From Gammaproteobacteria bacterium (GTDB taxonomy: Bacteria > Pseudomonadota > Gammaproteobacteria > Xanthomonadales > Marinicellaceae), in the NCBI GenBank assembly GCA_024280395.1, contig JAJRQG010000033.1, forward strand, positions 1 to 51,702: a DNA stretch of 51,702 nt. The letters are read 5' to 3'. This document shows, in pieces, positions 17,614-25,973 of the stretch (the stretch's first letter is position 1; each line of letters begins with the position of its first letter). Below the pieces are notes generated by a model, which did no database searches, was not told the DNA's origin, and saw nothing but the letters and a program-made list of their open reading frames with translations. A program made the translations under genes and the position numbers.

Positions 17614-18156
17614 ATGAGCGAAAATTTAACATTAACAAAAACCACCATTGTTTTGCATTGGCTGGTTGGTCTTACCATTATCACTTTGATTGCTGTAGGT
17701 CTATACATGAGCGAATATGAAGTATGGGATTTGTATCCAATTCATAAGTCTATAGGCATGATTCTTTTTGTTTTCATTTTGTACAGGTTTATTCGCAGAA
17801 TGAAAAGAGGTTGGCCGCAACCAGTTGGTCAATATAAGGGGTATGAAATCATTCTGTCTAAAGTCGTTCATTGGGTTTTAATCATTGGTACTATCCTGTT
17901 TCCAATTTCAGGTATGATTAGCTCAGGTGCGGGAGGACATGGCCTATCTATATTTGGTTTGGAGTTATTGGCCTCTAATTATGATGCCAGTGGTGAAGCC
18001 ATTGCATTAAACAGCGCTCTTGCAGATTTGGGTCATGAAACCCATGAAATATTGGGTACAGTGATGATTGTGGTTATTTCCTTGCATATTTTGGCGGCGT
18101 TGAAACATCATTTTATTGATAAAGACAATACACTAAAAAGAATGCTCGGTAAATAA
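17614..18156 (+). CDS. Cytochrome b561 (CybB-like) di-heme membrane protein
   Basis: 180 aa with four membrane helices. Histidines expected for two b-type hemes are in VLHWLVG, IHKSIGM, VHWVLIIG and HETHEI/LHILAALKHHF. The family moves electrons across or within the inner membrane, in several cases oxidising quinol with superoxide as acceptor. It is a single gene; the CRP-linked small RNA gene follows on the same strand. Confidence 0.9.
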   Translation: MSENLTLTKTTIVLHWLVGLTIITLIAVGLYMSEYEVWDLYPIHKSIGMILFVFILYRFIRRMKRGWPQPVGQYKGYEIILSKVVHWVLIIGTILFPISGMISSGAGGHGLSIFGLELLASNYDASGEAIALNSALADLGHETHEILGTVMIVVISLHILAALKHHFIDKDNTLKRMLGK

Positions 18157-18208
18157 GGTGGAGTCAAATACATTGGTGCCTAGTGAAAGGGAGGATCAAT
18201 TGTCATAC

Positions 18209-18251
18209 ATTCAGATTGTTTAGAATGTTGCTGAAAATATCCAATCTGAAT
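18209..18251. repeat. Perfect 10-bp inverted repeat in the intergenic region
   Basis: ATTCAGATTG (18209-18218) and CAATCTGAAT (18242-18251) are perfect complements with a 23-nt loop and no T run. It lies between cybB and the small RNA promoter. Could be an operator pair or a structured 3' UTR. I see no gene in 18157-18330. Confidence 0.5.
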
Positions 18252-18338
18252 TGCTTGCCAAATATGAGTCACTCATTACACACATCGAGTAATGTCAATA
18301 TGTAAGTTAACTAAATTATTTTAGGGTTGATAGATAAT

Positions 18339-18354
18339 TGTGACCACTGTCACA
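18339..18354 (+). promoter_or_regulatory. CRP-type operator, class II position
   Basis: TGTGACCACTGTCACA is an exact TGTGA-N6-TCACA match to the CRP consensus. Its centre (18346.5) is about 41 bp upstream of the start predicted from TATAAT at 18375-18380. That is the class II spacing at which CRP activates, with no good -35 box present. Strong sequence evidence; activity is inferred. Confidence 0.75.
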
Positions 18355-18374
18355 GTTTGTTACAATTGGCTCGA

Positions 18375-18380
18375 TATAAT
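18375..18380 (+). promoter_or_regulatory. -10 box of the small RNA gene
   Basis: A consensus TATAAT, with no -35 hexamer at 16-18 bp, as expected for an activator-dependent promoter. Predicted transcript start is near 18387. Confidence 0.65.
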
Positions 18381-18386
18381 GAACTC

Positions 18387-18476
18387 AGTTGTTTTGATTG
18401 TGGTTCCCCCATTCCCTATCCAATTTCCACAATCAAAGCCATTACGAGAAGGCCGCATTTAGATGCGGCCTTTTTA
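18387..18476 (+). ncRNA. Candidate CRP-activated small RNA
   Basis: About 90 nt. Hairpin 1 is a perfect 11-bp stem, TTTGATTGTGG (18393-18403) with CCACAATCAAA (18427-18437). Its 23-nt loop is pyrimidine-rich (TTCCCCCATTCCC...). A single-stranded linker (GCCATTACGAG) follows. The terminator is a 10-bp stem, AAGGCCGCAT with ATGCGGCCTT (18449-18472), with loop TTAG and U run 18471-18475. There is no plausible ORF. The C-rich loop could pair with G-rich ribosome binding sites, as proposed for C-rich-loop small RNAs in other bacteria (inference). It does not resemble Spot 42 or CyaR as I know them. The next gene starts about 70 bp after the terminator. Confidence 0.7.
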
Positions 18477-18548
18477 CTTTCTAAGCCATCATCAATGTGC
18501 TAAAATCCGCATCCTTTAAAAGTTTCTGATTTCCAAAGGTTTTTAGCC

Positions 18549-19115
18549 ATGCAAACTCAATCAAAAAACAAGTTTTCGATTATCGCTCTCGCGGTTCTTT
18601 TTTTGGCTCCAGTTATTGTTGCCATAGTGATGAACTCCAAGCTTATCGATTATTCTCCAGATTCTTTTAAGAACCGTGGAGATTTCATTAAACCACCGAT
18701 AAAAATTACCGATAAAGAAAGTTTGAAACCCTATGAAGAGTTTTGGACTGTGGTCTACAGTCACACAGGAAATTGTGCAGATGAATGTTTAAAAATGTTG
18801 GATACACTTTATCGCATCAGATTGACCAAAGGCCATAAAATGAAACAGGTTAAATTGTTGGTATTACATCCTGAAGATAACAAGTTATCAATACCCAAGC
18901 AATACACTTCAATAGAACAGCAATCCTATTTTCAAACAGATGAAATAAATAAAGTACTCACAAACCTGTCCAATCAATCACTTGGTGGTGGAAAAGGCTT
19001 ATATCTATTGGCGCCGGAAGGTTTCTTAATGATGTCCTATCCAAAAGACTTCGAACCTCAAGATGTTATTAAAGATTTGGGCTTATTGTTGCGAGCTAGG
19101 AAAAATAACGGTTAA
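18549..19115 (+). CDS. Membrane-anchored thioredoxin-fold-like protein of the cytochrome oxidase assembly locus
   Basis: 188 aa. One N-terminal membrane helix (FSIIALAVLFLAPVIVAIVM) is followed by a periplasmic domain with WTVVYSHTGNCADECLKMLD, whose CxxxC sits where SCO-type copper chaperones place their metal-binding cysteines. It lacks clear SCO histidine motifs. Proteins of this type are found between surf1 and ctaA in many gammaproteobacterial oxidase clusters, and ctaA-ctaB follow here after one opposite-strand gene. Role in oxidase assembly is inferred from context. The 3' end overlaps the convergent amidotransferase gene by 4 bp. Confidence 0.7.
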   Translation: MQTQSKNKFSIIALAVLFLAPVIVAIVMNSKLIDYSPDSFKNRGDFIKPPIKITDKESLKPYEEFWTVVYSHTGNCADECLKMLDTLYRIRLTKGHKMKQVKLLVLHPEDNKLSIPKQYTSIEQQSYFQTDEINKVLTNLSNQSLGGGKGLYLLAPEGFLMMSYPKDFEPQDVIKDLGLLLRARKNNG

Positions 19116-19921
19116 ACAGCAATTATTTGACCTGCTTTTAAAACAATAGATTCTCCGTCTTCTAGGGGTGCCCAATTTTCTTCATTTAATGGTACACTGG
19201 AAATCAACACCACACTCTGTGCTTGTTTCTTGGCCATTTGCAACCCTTTGATGTGAGTATCAAAGATGTCGATATCACACTCACGCTTTAATACATGTAA
19301 ACCAGGAAGGATTGACTCCTGGCCGTGTTTGTCTTTGATTATTCTTTTGTCGCTGTAAATAAAAACATAGTCACTGTCCGAATAAATAAAATTGGCCAAT
19401 CCCAAAGTTTGCATTTCGTTAGCAAATTCAATAAATACCTGTTGTCTTTGAGGCAGTTTGGGAATGGATTTTTTGCCCCAAATCTCTGCCATCTTGTGCA
19501 TTAAATAACAAAAAGCCAGTTCGGAATCGGTATTTCCCATGGGTTGAAATCGGTTATTTCTGTATTTTGGGTCGTCAATAAAATTGTGTAAGTCACCGTT
19601 GTGGGAAAAGACATGTTGTCTTGCTGCCAATTCACGCGAAAAAGGTTGGGTGTTCCTGAAACTGACTTCTCCTTGAGTGGCATATCGAATATGTGACATA
19701 ATTATCTGACTTTGTATGCTGTAATTCTTTACAAAATTTAAGCAGGCGCTGTTACTGGCTTGGCTGGCTTCTTTAATTATTCTGGCTGTATTTTTCTCAT
19801 AATAGGCAATCCCCCATCCATGTCGATGATGATTGGTCAAGCCGCCATGTTTAGAAAACTCATCTAAAGAAAAAGACACTTCGGTTGGTGAAGAGCTAGA
19901 TATGGCAAATAATTCACACAT
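19112..19921 (-). CDS. Class II glutamine amidotransferase (YafJ-like)
   Basis: 269 aa. The mature N-terminus is Cys2 (MCELFAISSSSPTEV), the N-terminal nucleophile of class II amidotransferases. Further family motifs: GWGIAYYE, MSHIRYATQGEVSFRNTQPF and VFSHNGDLHNF (glutamine-binding). There is no synthase domain, so the acceptor substrate is unknown; YafJ/DUG3-type proteins have been linked to gamma-glutamyl compound hydrolysis. Convergent with the oxidase assembly gene and divergent from ctaA. Confidence 0.88.
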   Translation of the reverse strand: MCELFAISSSSPTEVSFSLDEFSKHGGLTNHHRHGWGIAYYEKNTARIIKEASQASNSACLNFVKNYSIQSQIIMSHIRYATQGEVSFRNTQPFSRELAARQHVFSHNGDLHNFIDDPKYRNNRFQPMGNTDSELAFCYLMHKMAEIWGKKSIPKLPQRQQVFIEFANEMQTLGLANFIYSDSDYVFIYSDKRIIKDKHGQESILPGLHVLKRECDIDIFDTHIKGLQMAKKQAQSVVLISSVPLNEENWAPLEDGESIVLKAGQIIAV

Positions 19922-20017
19922 AAAACACCTATTTATTATTGAGATAAAGAAATAAAAAGCCCGATGCAGTAAAATCTATGGCCTTTATTAATCATTATAC
20001 TGTTAAATTTAACCGAC

Positions 20018-20995
20018 ATGAAAAATTATTCAAAATTGGCTTGGTTTGGTGTGGCATTGGCCTTATTTGTAGTGGTGCTGGGTGCTTTTGTGCGTTTATC
20101 AGATGCAGGATTGGGCTGTCCCGACTGGCCGGGTTGTTATGGGCAAGCGGCATGGCCTACAGAAAGTCATGAAATTGCTCAAGCCAATGAGGCTTTTCCT
20201 GAGAGGTCGGTTGAACCACATAAGGCATGGAAAGAAATGGTGCACCGTTATTTTGCGGGAACACTGGGTTTAATTGTACTGGCTTTGTTTATTTGGGCAT
20301 TTGTAAAGCGTGAAGAAGAGTCTTATACCTTGCCGTTGATTTTAGGTTTTGTCATTGTTTTTCAAGCAGCTCTGGGTATGTGGACGGTCACGTTGCAACT
20401 TAAACCTGTGATTGTAATGGGCCATTTAATGGGTGGCATGTTAACACTGTCATTGTTGTGTTGGTTGGCTTTGTCACATTCACAGGGCATCAAGCCGTAT
20501 CGATACGGAGGCCACGTTAAGCAATGGATGATTGTTGTTGCCTTAATTTTGGTGGTGTTTCAGATTATGTTGGGTGGTTGGACCAGTTCCAATTATGCAG
20601 CCTTGGCTTGTACTGGATTTCCTTTGTGTAATGGCCAAGTGTGGCCTGAAATGAATTTTTCAGAAGCCTTTATCATGTGGCGAGGTTTGGGTGTGAACTA
20701 TGAATTTGGTGTGTTGGATGCACCCAGTCGCATCGCCATCCAAATGACCCATAGAATTGGCTTTGTGGTTTTGAGCTTATATTTGCTTTGGTTATCTAGC
20801 CGTTTGATGAAAAACCGTGAATTGATGCCTCTTGGTATAGCTGTGTTAACACTATTGGTTGTTCAAGTGACTTTGGGCATCTCAAATGTCATGTTTAACT
20901 TGCCATTGGTTGTGGCCACAGCCCACAATGGTGTGGCGGCATTGTTATTATTATCAATAATTGTATTACTTTATAAAACCAGAAGGCCTGCATGA
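20018..20995 (+). CDS. ctaA: Heme A synthase (COX15/CtaA)
   Basis: 325 aa, eight membrane helices. Oxidises heme O to heme A for aa3-type oxidases. Motifs: VVLGAFVRLSDAGLGCPDWP with the conserved Cys pair region (CPDWPGC), KEMVHRYFAG, VMGHLMGG, a second half repeating GGWTSSNYAALAC and QMTHRIGF, and ATAHNGVAAL. The four heme-ligand histidines appear present. The 3' end overlaps ctaB by 4 bp. Confidence 0.93.
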   Translation: MKNYSKLAWFGVALALFVVVLGAFVRLSDAGLGCPDWPGCYGQAAWPTESHEIAQANEAFPERSVEPHKAWKEMVHRYFAGTLGLIVLALFIWAFVKREEESYTLPLILGFVIVFQAALGMWTVTLQLKPVIVMGHLMGGMLTLSLLCWLALSHSQGIKPYRYGGHVKQWMIVVALILVVFQIMLGGWTSSNYAALACTGFPLCNGQVWPEMNFSEAFIMWRGLGVNYEFGVLDAPSRIAIQMTHRIGFVVLSLYLLWLSSRLMKNRELMPLGIAVLTLLVVQVTLGISNVMFNLPLVVATAHNGVAALLLLSIIVLLYKTRRPA

Positions 20996-21906
20996 GCAAT
21001 CAATCTAAATTTAATCAATATCTAGAATTAACCAAGCCCAAAGTAGTATTGCTTATTGTTTTTACCGCATTGGTTGGTATGTTGTTGTCTGTTGATGAAG
21101 GTTTGCCTCCAATGATGACTATGGTATATGGTTTAATAGGCATTGGATTTGCCGCCTCATCTGCTGCGGCTATTAATCATTGGGCAGATCAAAAGATTGA
21201 TGCCATTATGTTGCGGACACAACATCGGCCTTTGCCACAAGGCGATTTAACCGATACAAATGTGATTGTTTTTGCCTTGTTATTGTGTGCTATTTCTATG
21301 GGTGTGTTGGTGTGGAAAATCAATGTGCTCACTGCTGTTCTGACCTTCTTTTCATTGATTGGTTATGCTTTCATTTATACCTTTTATTTGAAAAGAGTTA
21401 CGCCACAAAATATTGTAATTGGTGGTGCGGCGGGTGCTGCTCCTCCTGTACTGGGTTGGACAGCAGTCACAGGCAACTTAACGGGCGATGCCTTGTTGTT
21501 ATTTGCCATTATCTATTTATGGACACCACCCCATTTTTGGGCATTGGCGATCCACCGAGTTGAGGATTATTCAAAAGCCAAGATTCCCATGTTGCCTGTT
21601 ACGCATGGCATCAAACATACATGGTTGCACATGGTTTATTACACCATCTTGCTGTTTGTTATTTCCCTGTTTCCTTATTTGGTTGGGATGAGTGGTTGGG
21701 TGTATTTAATCGGCGCTGTTGTTCTGGGTGCCAGATTTCTACAACTGGTATGGCAAATGCGCACATCAACTGATCCGATGTTGCCGTGGAAAGTTTTTAA
21801 ATTTTCAATTTGGTACTTAATGATTCTATTTGCTGTTTTATTGATTGATCATTATTTACCTGTACATGATTTCAATCAGAAGGTTTTTCAAACGCCTTTA
21901 TTGTGA
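20992..21906 (+). CDS. ctaB: Protoheme IX farnesyltransferase (CtaB/CyoE)
   Basis: 304 aa UbiA-family membrane enzyme that attaches a farnesyl group to heme B to give heme O, the step before CtaA. Motifs: ELTKPKVVLLIVFTALVGM, the prenyl-diphosphate site NHWADQKIDAIMLRTQHRPL, and the second aspartate-rich/loop region TPPHFWALAIHRVEDYSKAK. Start ATG overlaps the ctaA stop (ATGA). Confidence 0.95.
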   Translation: MSNQSKFNQYLELTKPKVVLLIVFTALVGMLLSVDEGLPPMMTMVYGLIGIGFAASSAAAINHWADQKIDAIMLRTQHRPLPQGDLTDTNVIVFALLLCAISMGVLVWKINVLTAVLTFFSLIGYAFIYTFYLKRVTPQNIVIGGAAGAAPPVLGWTAVTGNLTGDALLLFAIIYLWTPPHFWALAIHRVEDYSKAKIPMLPVTHGIKHTWLHMVYYTILLFVISLFPYLVGMSGWVYLIGAVVLGARFLQLVWQMRTSTDPMLPWKVFKFSIWYLMILFAVLLIDHYLPVHDFNQKVFQTPLL

Positions 21907-21912
21907 GAAAGC

Positions 21913-22502
21913 ATGAGTGAAAAATCTAATCTAACTTGCATAATCATAGCAGGACCCAATGGTTCTAGTAAGACAACTTTTCACTGGATTATTTGCCAAA
22001 TATTGAAGGGTTTGACAATTTTATTAATGCAGATTTGATTGCTTCGGGGCTTTCTCCTTTATCGCCTGAAAAACATTTACTTACAGCCAGTAAATTATTT
22101 CTCAAAGAGATTAACCAAGCAGTTAAAAACAAAGAAAAATTTTCTTTTGAAACAACCTTATCTGGAAAATCCTATCTGAGATTTATAAAAAATTTAAAGC
22201 TATCTGGCTGGAAGGTGGAACTGATTTATCTGTTTTTGCCTTCAATAGAAATGTCTATCAGTCGAGTTGCCGAACGCGTGAAACATGGAGGCCATAATAT
22301 TCCAAAAGAAACAATAATTCGTCGTTACCCTCGAAGTCTTGATAATTTGATCAATCATTATGCTAAACTATGTGATTCAACCATATGTATTGACAACTCC
22401 AATCAGAATCAAGAAATTATATTTACACAAAGCTTTGATAAAAGGATTGTCAAGAATGAAAACCTGTATCGGAATTTAATTAAAGGTATCAATTATGCCT
22501 AA
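21913..22502 (+). pseudogene. Zeta-toxin-family P-loop kinase, frameshifted
   Basis: From ATG 21913 the frame gives MSEKSNLTCIIIAGPNGSSK then TTF: a beta strand and Walker A (usual GPNGSGKTT; here GSSKTT). The continuation DYLPNIEGFDNFINADLIAS is one base out of register; it is open from about 21987 to 22502. Adding one T to the four-T run at 21978-21981 restores TTFSLDYLPNIEG. The second part has the family's FSFETTLSGKSYLRFIK, ERVKHGGHNIPKETIIRRYP and a C-terminal helix. Zeta/PezT toxins phosphorylate UDP-GlcNAc. The gene starts 6 bp after ctaB and overlaps a 57-aa gene downstream. Confidence 0.75.
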
Positions 22503-22668
22503 TGCAAAACAACTAGAAAAAAAGTCACATTTGATATTGTCATCACTCAAACTGAGTGTAGCAAAAGCACTGGATAAAAAAAAACGTCTGGGTCAATATG
22601 CTGTTATTTCAATAAATGGAAAAATAATCAAACTTTTCACACAAGAAGACAGCAGAAATATTGATTGA
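22495..22668 (+). CDS. 57-aa protein, candidate partner of the zeta-like kinase
   Basis: ATG 22495 overlaps the zeta stop (ATGCCTAA) and the frame ends at TGA 22668, overlapping the tatD start. The product begins MPNAKQLEKKSHLILSSLKL and is rich in Lys and Leu, with one predicted amphipathic helix and a beta hairpin (YAVISINGKIIKLFTQ). No known domain is recognised. Tight coupling suggests an antitoxin or accessory protein, although classical epsilon antitoxins are encoded upstream, so the role is inference. Confidence 0.6.
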   Translation: MPNAKQLEKKSHLILSSLKLSVAKALDKKKRLGQYAVISINGKIIKLFTQEDSRNID

Positions 22669-23425
22669 TGCCCACATACATTTAGACGATGAACGCTTTG
22701 ATGAAGACAGAGCAGAGTTAATTCGACAAGCAAAAACAGCAGGAATTAAACAATTTATCACACCAGCGGTTGCAGTTGATGGGTTTGCTAAACTTAAAAA
22801 ACTTTCAGTGAAATATCCAAGCATAACTCCAAGCTATGGGCTACATCCTTATTTTATCGAGCAACACAAAGAAGATGATATCGAGTACCTTGATCTGTGG
22901 TTTTCGGCCAATCAATCTTGTGCAGTGGGCGAATGTGGTTTGGATTTTTTTCTCAAAGATTTGGATAAGAGCAAGCAACAATATTATTTTGCAGCCCAAA
23001 TTGAATTGGCAAAAAAACACCAATTGCCTTTAATTCTCCATGCACGGGGTGCAGTTGATGCTGTTTTTAATTCACTTAAAAATGCAGATTATTTTAATGC
23101 CATGATTCATAGCTACAATGGCAGTATTGAACAAACCAAGCAGTTATTGGATAAAGGCATGAAGTTCAGTTTTGGTGGTGCCATTTGTAATCCCAAAGCG
23201 CACAAACTGCACAAACTGGTGAAATATTGTCCACTGGATTGCATTATGTTTGAAACCGATGCGCCCGATCAGAATCTTTATCCTGATTATAAGCTTAGAA
23301 ATGAACCCGTTAATTTGGTCAGGATTGTTGACTTTTATGCTAGATTAACCAACCAAGGTTTTGAATGGGTGAAATCACAAAGTTCGATTACTTGTTTAGA
23401 TTTTTTCAACTACAAAAAAAATTAA
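22661..23425 (+). CDS. TatD-family metal-dependent hydrolase
   Basis: 254 aa from TTG 22661 (MIDAHIHLDDERFDEDRAEL); no closer ATG fits. The TIM-barrel metal site is visible: HIHLD at the start, GLHPYF, GECGLDF (bridging Glu), LILHARGA, MIHSYNGS and FETDAPDQ (catalytic Asp). TatD enzymes are 3'-5' DNA exonucleases or related phosphoesterases. The first codons overlap the 57-aa gene. Confidence 0.88.
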   Translation: MIDAHIHLDDERFDEDRAELIRQAKTAGIKQFITPAVAVDGFAKLKKLSVKYPSITPSYGLHPYFIEQHKEDDIEYLDLWFSANQSCAVGECGLDFFLKDLDKSKQQYYFAAQIELAKKHQLPLILHARGAVDAVFNSLKNADYFNAMIHSYNGSIEQTKQLLDKGMKFSFGGAICNPKAHKLHKLVKYCPLDCIMFETDAPDQNLYPDYKLRNEPVNLVRIVDFYARLTNQGFEWVKSQSSITCLDFFNYKKN

Positions 23426-23521
23426 ACGGATTTATTTGTCTAGAATAAAAATCACCAGCAAGATTTTCCTATAAGACTGTCGACTGTGTTAAATTTGATA
23501 GAAGGATCAATGGTTACGGTT

Positions 23522-23647
23522 TTAGCTTTTTAGAACAAGGATAATAATTAATATCACTAATGCAAATATCACTTTTTTGATAGTAAAGAAAGTTGGCTTG
23601 TTGAATTCAATGACGGTATCATTACTGTATATTGCAGGTCTTTTCAT
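23522..23647 (-). CDS. Candidate 41-aa single-pass membrane protein
   Basis: Minus-strand ATG at 23647 to TAA at 23522. The product is MKRPAIYSNDTVIEFNKPTF then FTIKKVIFALVILIIILVLK and S. A charged cytoplasmic segment is followed by one hydrophobic helix with a Lys end. The ribosome site is weak (GGTTAG). No homologue known to me. It lies alone in the 450-bp gap between tatD and tcdA, where I see nothing else. Confidence 0.35.
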   Translation of the reverse strand: MKRPAIYSNDTVIEFNKPTFFTIKKVIFALVILIIILVLKS

Positions 23648-23878
23648 ATTTTTCTAACCAATGTGTGACTAATAAAATGCTAACTTAATTGATTGTATTC
23701 TTAGGCTACATTAGGTGGCAACACATTTCAAATGATTAAAATTTAATCTAGATGGATGGTTGTTATCAAATGCTAAATGGTCGATTGTTAAAAGTTTAAT
23801 CTAAAAGCAGCTATAGAAATTTGTGTAATCTATCTAAACAGTGGATTATAATCTCAGCTTTTATTTTCTATCCAAATA

Positions 23879-24648
23879 ATGACTCAATCTAATAATGACA
23901 GGTTCGGCGGTGTAACACGCTTACATGGCAATGATGGTTTTGCCAAGTTGCAGAAAGCACATGTTTGTGTGGTTGGCGTGGGTGGTGTTGGGTCTTGGGT
24001 TTGTGAATCTTTGGCCCGTTGTGGAATCGGTGAAATCACCTTGATAGATGCCGATGATATTTGTGTGACCAATATTAATCGGCAAGTTCATGCCTTGACC
24101 GAAACCATTGGACAAGAAAAAGTGGCAGCCATGGCAAACCGCATCGAAAGTATCAATCCTGATTGCAAAGTCCACCAAGAAACCACTTTTTTCTTGAATC
24201 CACAGCTGAAAAATTGTTAACATCAAACTATGATTTTGTGGTGGATGCGATCGATAGTATAAAACACAAGAGTTTGCTGATTGCATTGTGCAAACAGAAA
24301 GACATTAATATGATTACCATAGGTGGAGCGGGCGGCAAGGTGAATATTGCCGATATACAGGTTAAAGACTTAGGCAGAAGTTACGATGACCGCTTATTGT
24401 GTAAGCTGCGCAAAGAGTTGCGCAATAAATATGGTTTTCCCCGGTTTAAAAACAAAAAATTCCATATCCCTTGTGTGTTTTCACCCGAAATGCCAGAACT
24501 GCCTTGGTGTGAAGTCGATGGAAAAGAGCAAAAAACCAGTCTGAAATTAGACTGCAATAATGGATTTGGCACAGACATGACTGTGGTCAGTATTTTTGGA
24601 ATAACCGCCGCGCATTATGTTATTCAATGTATAATTGAAAAAGATTAA
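23879..24648 (+). pseudogene. tcdA: tRNA threonylcarbamoyladenosine dehydratase TcdA, frameshifted
   Basis: The first frame (ATG 23879 to TAA 24220) has the E1-like ATP site VCVVGVGGVGSWVCESLARC and LIDADDICVTNINRQ. The second (open to 24648) continues NYDFVVDAIDSIKHKSLLIA, GGAGGKVN and DCNNGFGTDMTVVS. The register changes in the six-T run at 24187-24192; seven Ts would restore TTFFLESTAEKLL in one 256-codon frame. TcdA dehydrates t6A37 to cyclic ct6A in ANN-decoding tRNAs. Possibly an assembly artefact, because all other motifs are intact. Confidence 0.88.
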
Positions 24649-25520
24649 TTGTCCTTTTTCAGAGTCGCTAAATAAACGCCCAGTAACACCATTGCCAATC
24701 CTAAAATATCCGAAATACTGATGGGGCGATCAAAGAAAATTACATCCCAAAGCATGGAAAGAGCGGGTTGTAATAACAATACCACACCCACAATGGAAGC
24801 AGGTAGGTTGGGCATGGATTGGGTGATCAGCACCCAACCGATGACTTGACAGACTATACCCAGTATTAATAATGAGAGTAGAGATTGAGCAGAAGGGATA
24901 GTGATGTTATAGCCAGAAAAAGTCAATTCAAGCAACAACAAACCCGCACACAACAATGACATGATTCCCAAATTGACAAAGGCAGTTAAGCTATTTTTAC
25001 TGGATTGAATATGACGCAACGACAACATAAATCCAGTGTATGCCAAAGCGGTTAATAAACCATAAATCACGCCTGTTCGATATTGTGAACTTAAGTCAGA
25101 CCAATTAATGCCCACCAACAAAAACAGTCCTGCGATGGTGATTAGCAACCCCATAATAAAGCCAAGTCCAATTCTTTCCTTAAAGAACAAATATCCAGCC
25201 AATGCCATAAAAAACACCTGAAAATTGCCCAGTACCGTTGCCAGACCAGGGCCAACATAGAAGATGCTGCGGTGCCAAAAAAATAAATCCAAAGCAAAGA
25301 AGAAGGCGGCCAGAAACAACCAAGAAAAATAACGCCATCCTCGCCACAAATCATAGCGTTTGACCAGACTCAGTAATAACAATAACGAGCCTCCAATAAA
25401 CATCCGATAAAACCCAGAAACACTGGGAGCAACTTGGGCAATTTTTACCCACGCCGAAGAAGTACTGATAATCACCGCAGCAATCAATATCTTTAATACA
25501 TTGGTAGAATAACTGGTCAT
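24645..25520 (-). CDS. EamA/DMT-superfamily transporter
   Basis: 291 aa with about ten membrane helices in two EamA repeats (TSSAWVKIAQVAPSVSGFYR; ALAYTGFMLSLRHIQSSKNS). Probable drug/metabolite exporter; substrate not readable. Its 3' end overlaps tcdA by 4 bp, tail to tail. Confidence 0.85.
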   Translation of the reverse strand: MTSYSTNVLKILIAAVIISTSSAWVKIAQVAPSVSGFYRMFIGGSLLLLLSLVKRYDLWRGWRYFSWLFLAAFFFALDLFFWHRSIFYVGPGLATVLGNFQVFFMALAGYLFFKERIGLGFIMGLLITIAGLFLLVGINWSDLSSQYRTGVIYGLLTALAYTGFMLSLRHIQSSKNSLTAFVNLGIMSLLCAGLLLLELTFSGYNITIPSAQSLLSLLILGIVCQVIGWVLITQSMPNLPASIVGVVLLLQPALSMLWDVIFFDRPISISDILGLAMVLLGVYLATLKKDN

Positions 25521-25538
25521 GAATCAACCCCAGCCGTT

Positions 25539-25558
25539 ATTCCCGCGAAGGCGGGAAT
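25539..25558. repeat. Short palindrome ATTCCCGC-GAAG-GCGGGAAT
   Basis: An 8-bp stem with GAAG loop, GC-rich against its surroundings, in the gap between the DMT gene and DUF1272. The same kind of CCCGCGAAGGCGGGAATCC unit is a common dispersed intergenic repeat in proteobacteria. Only one copy is in the window. Confidence 0.6.
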
Positions 25559-25588
25559 CCATGTGAAAAAGAATATCGATGTGAGTCA

Positions 25589-25897
25589 TTATCTAAGTTT
25601 TGCTGGTGTATTGATCAATGGTTTACAAAATTTTTGAATATCATCAGTAGAGTATTTGGTATGAATTCTTTTGTTCGATGCTGGTTGATATTGTAAAGAA
25701 GTTTTATCGCGATGGGCAATCTTTGGACGAATTGGTCGTGGTGAAAACCCACCGCCACAATTGGGACAGACATTGTGCAAAATATTATTAACACAATCTC
25801 TACAAAAGGTACATTCATAAGTGCAAATACAAGCATCTGTAGCATCGGGAAATAAATCTTTGTCGCAATATTCGCAGTTGGGGCGTATTTCAAGCAT
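25589..25897 (-). CDS. DUF1272 zinc-ribbon-like protein
   Basis: 102 aa. The first 45 residues match DUF1272: MLEIRPNCEYCDKDLFPDAT, CTYECTFCRDCVNN, CPNCGGGFSPRPIRP. Eight or more cysteines in CxxC pairs suggest two zinc sites. The remaining 50 residues are variable. Function unknown. Confidence 0.88.
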   Translation of the reverse strand: MLEIRPNCEYCDKDLFPDATDACICTYECTFCRDCVNNILHNVCPNCGGGFSPRPIRPKIAHRDKTSLQYQPASNKRIHTKYSTDDIQKFCKPLINTPAKLR

Positions 25898-25973
25898 AGG
25901 AACTGTCTATCAAGTGAAATTAACAGTATAATTATCCCATCAATATTACACAAGCAATAAAACAGGTCTCAAT

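Noticed and set aside
18157-18330. Small protein upstream of the small RNA promoter
   Set aside because: No frame with a credible start, ribosome site and composition was found.
24220-24648. Separate gene for the second half of tcdA
   Set aside because: It has no ribosome site or start and continues the TcdA protein directly.
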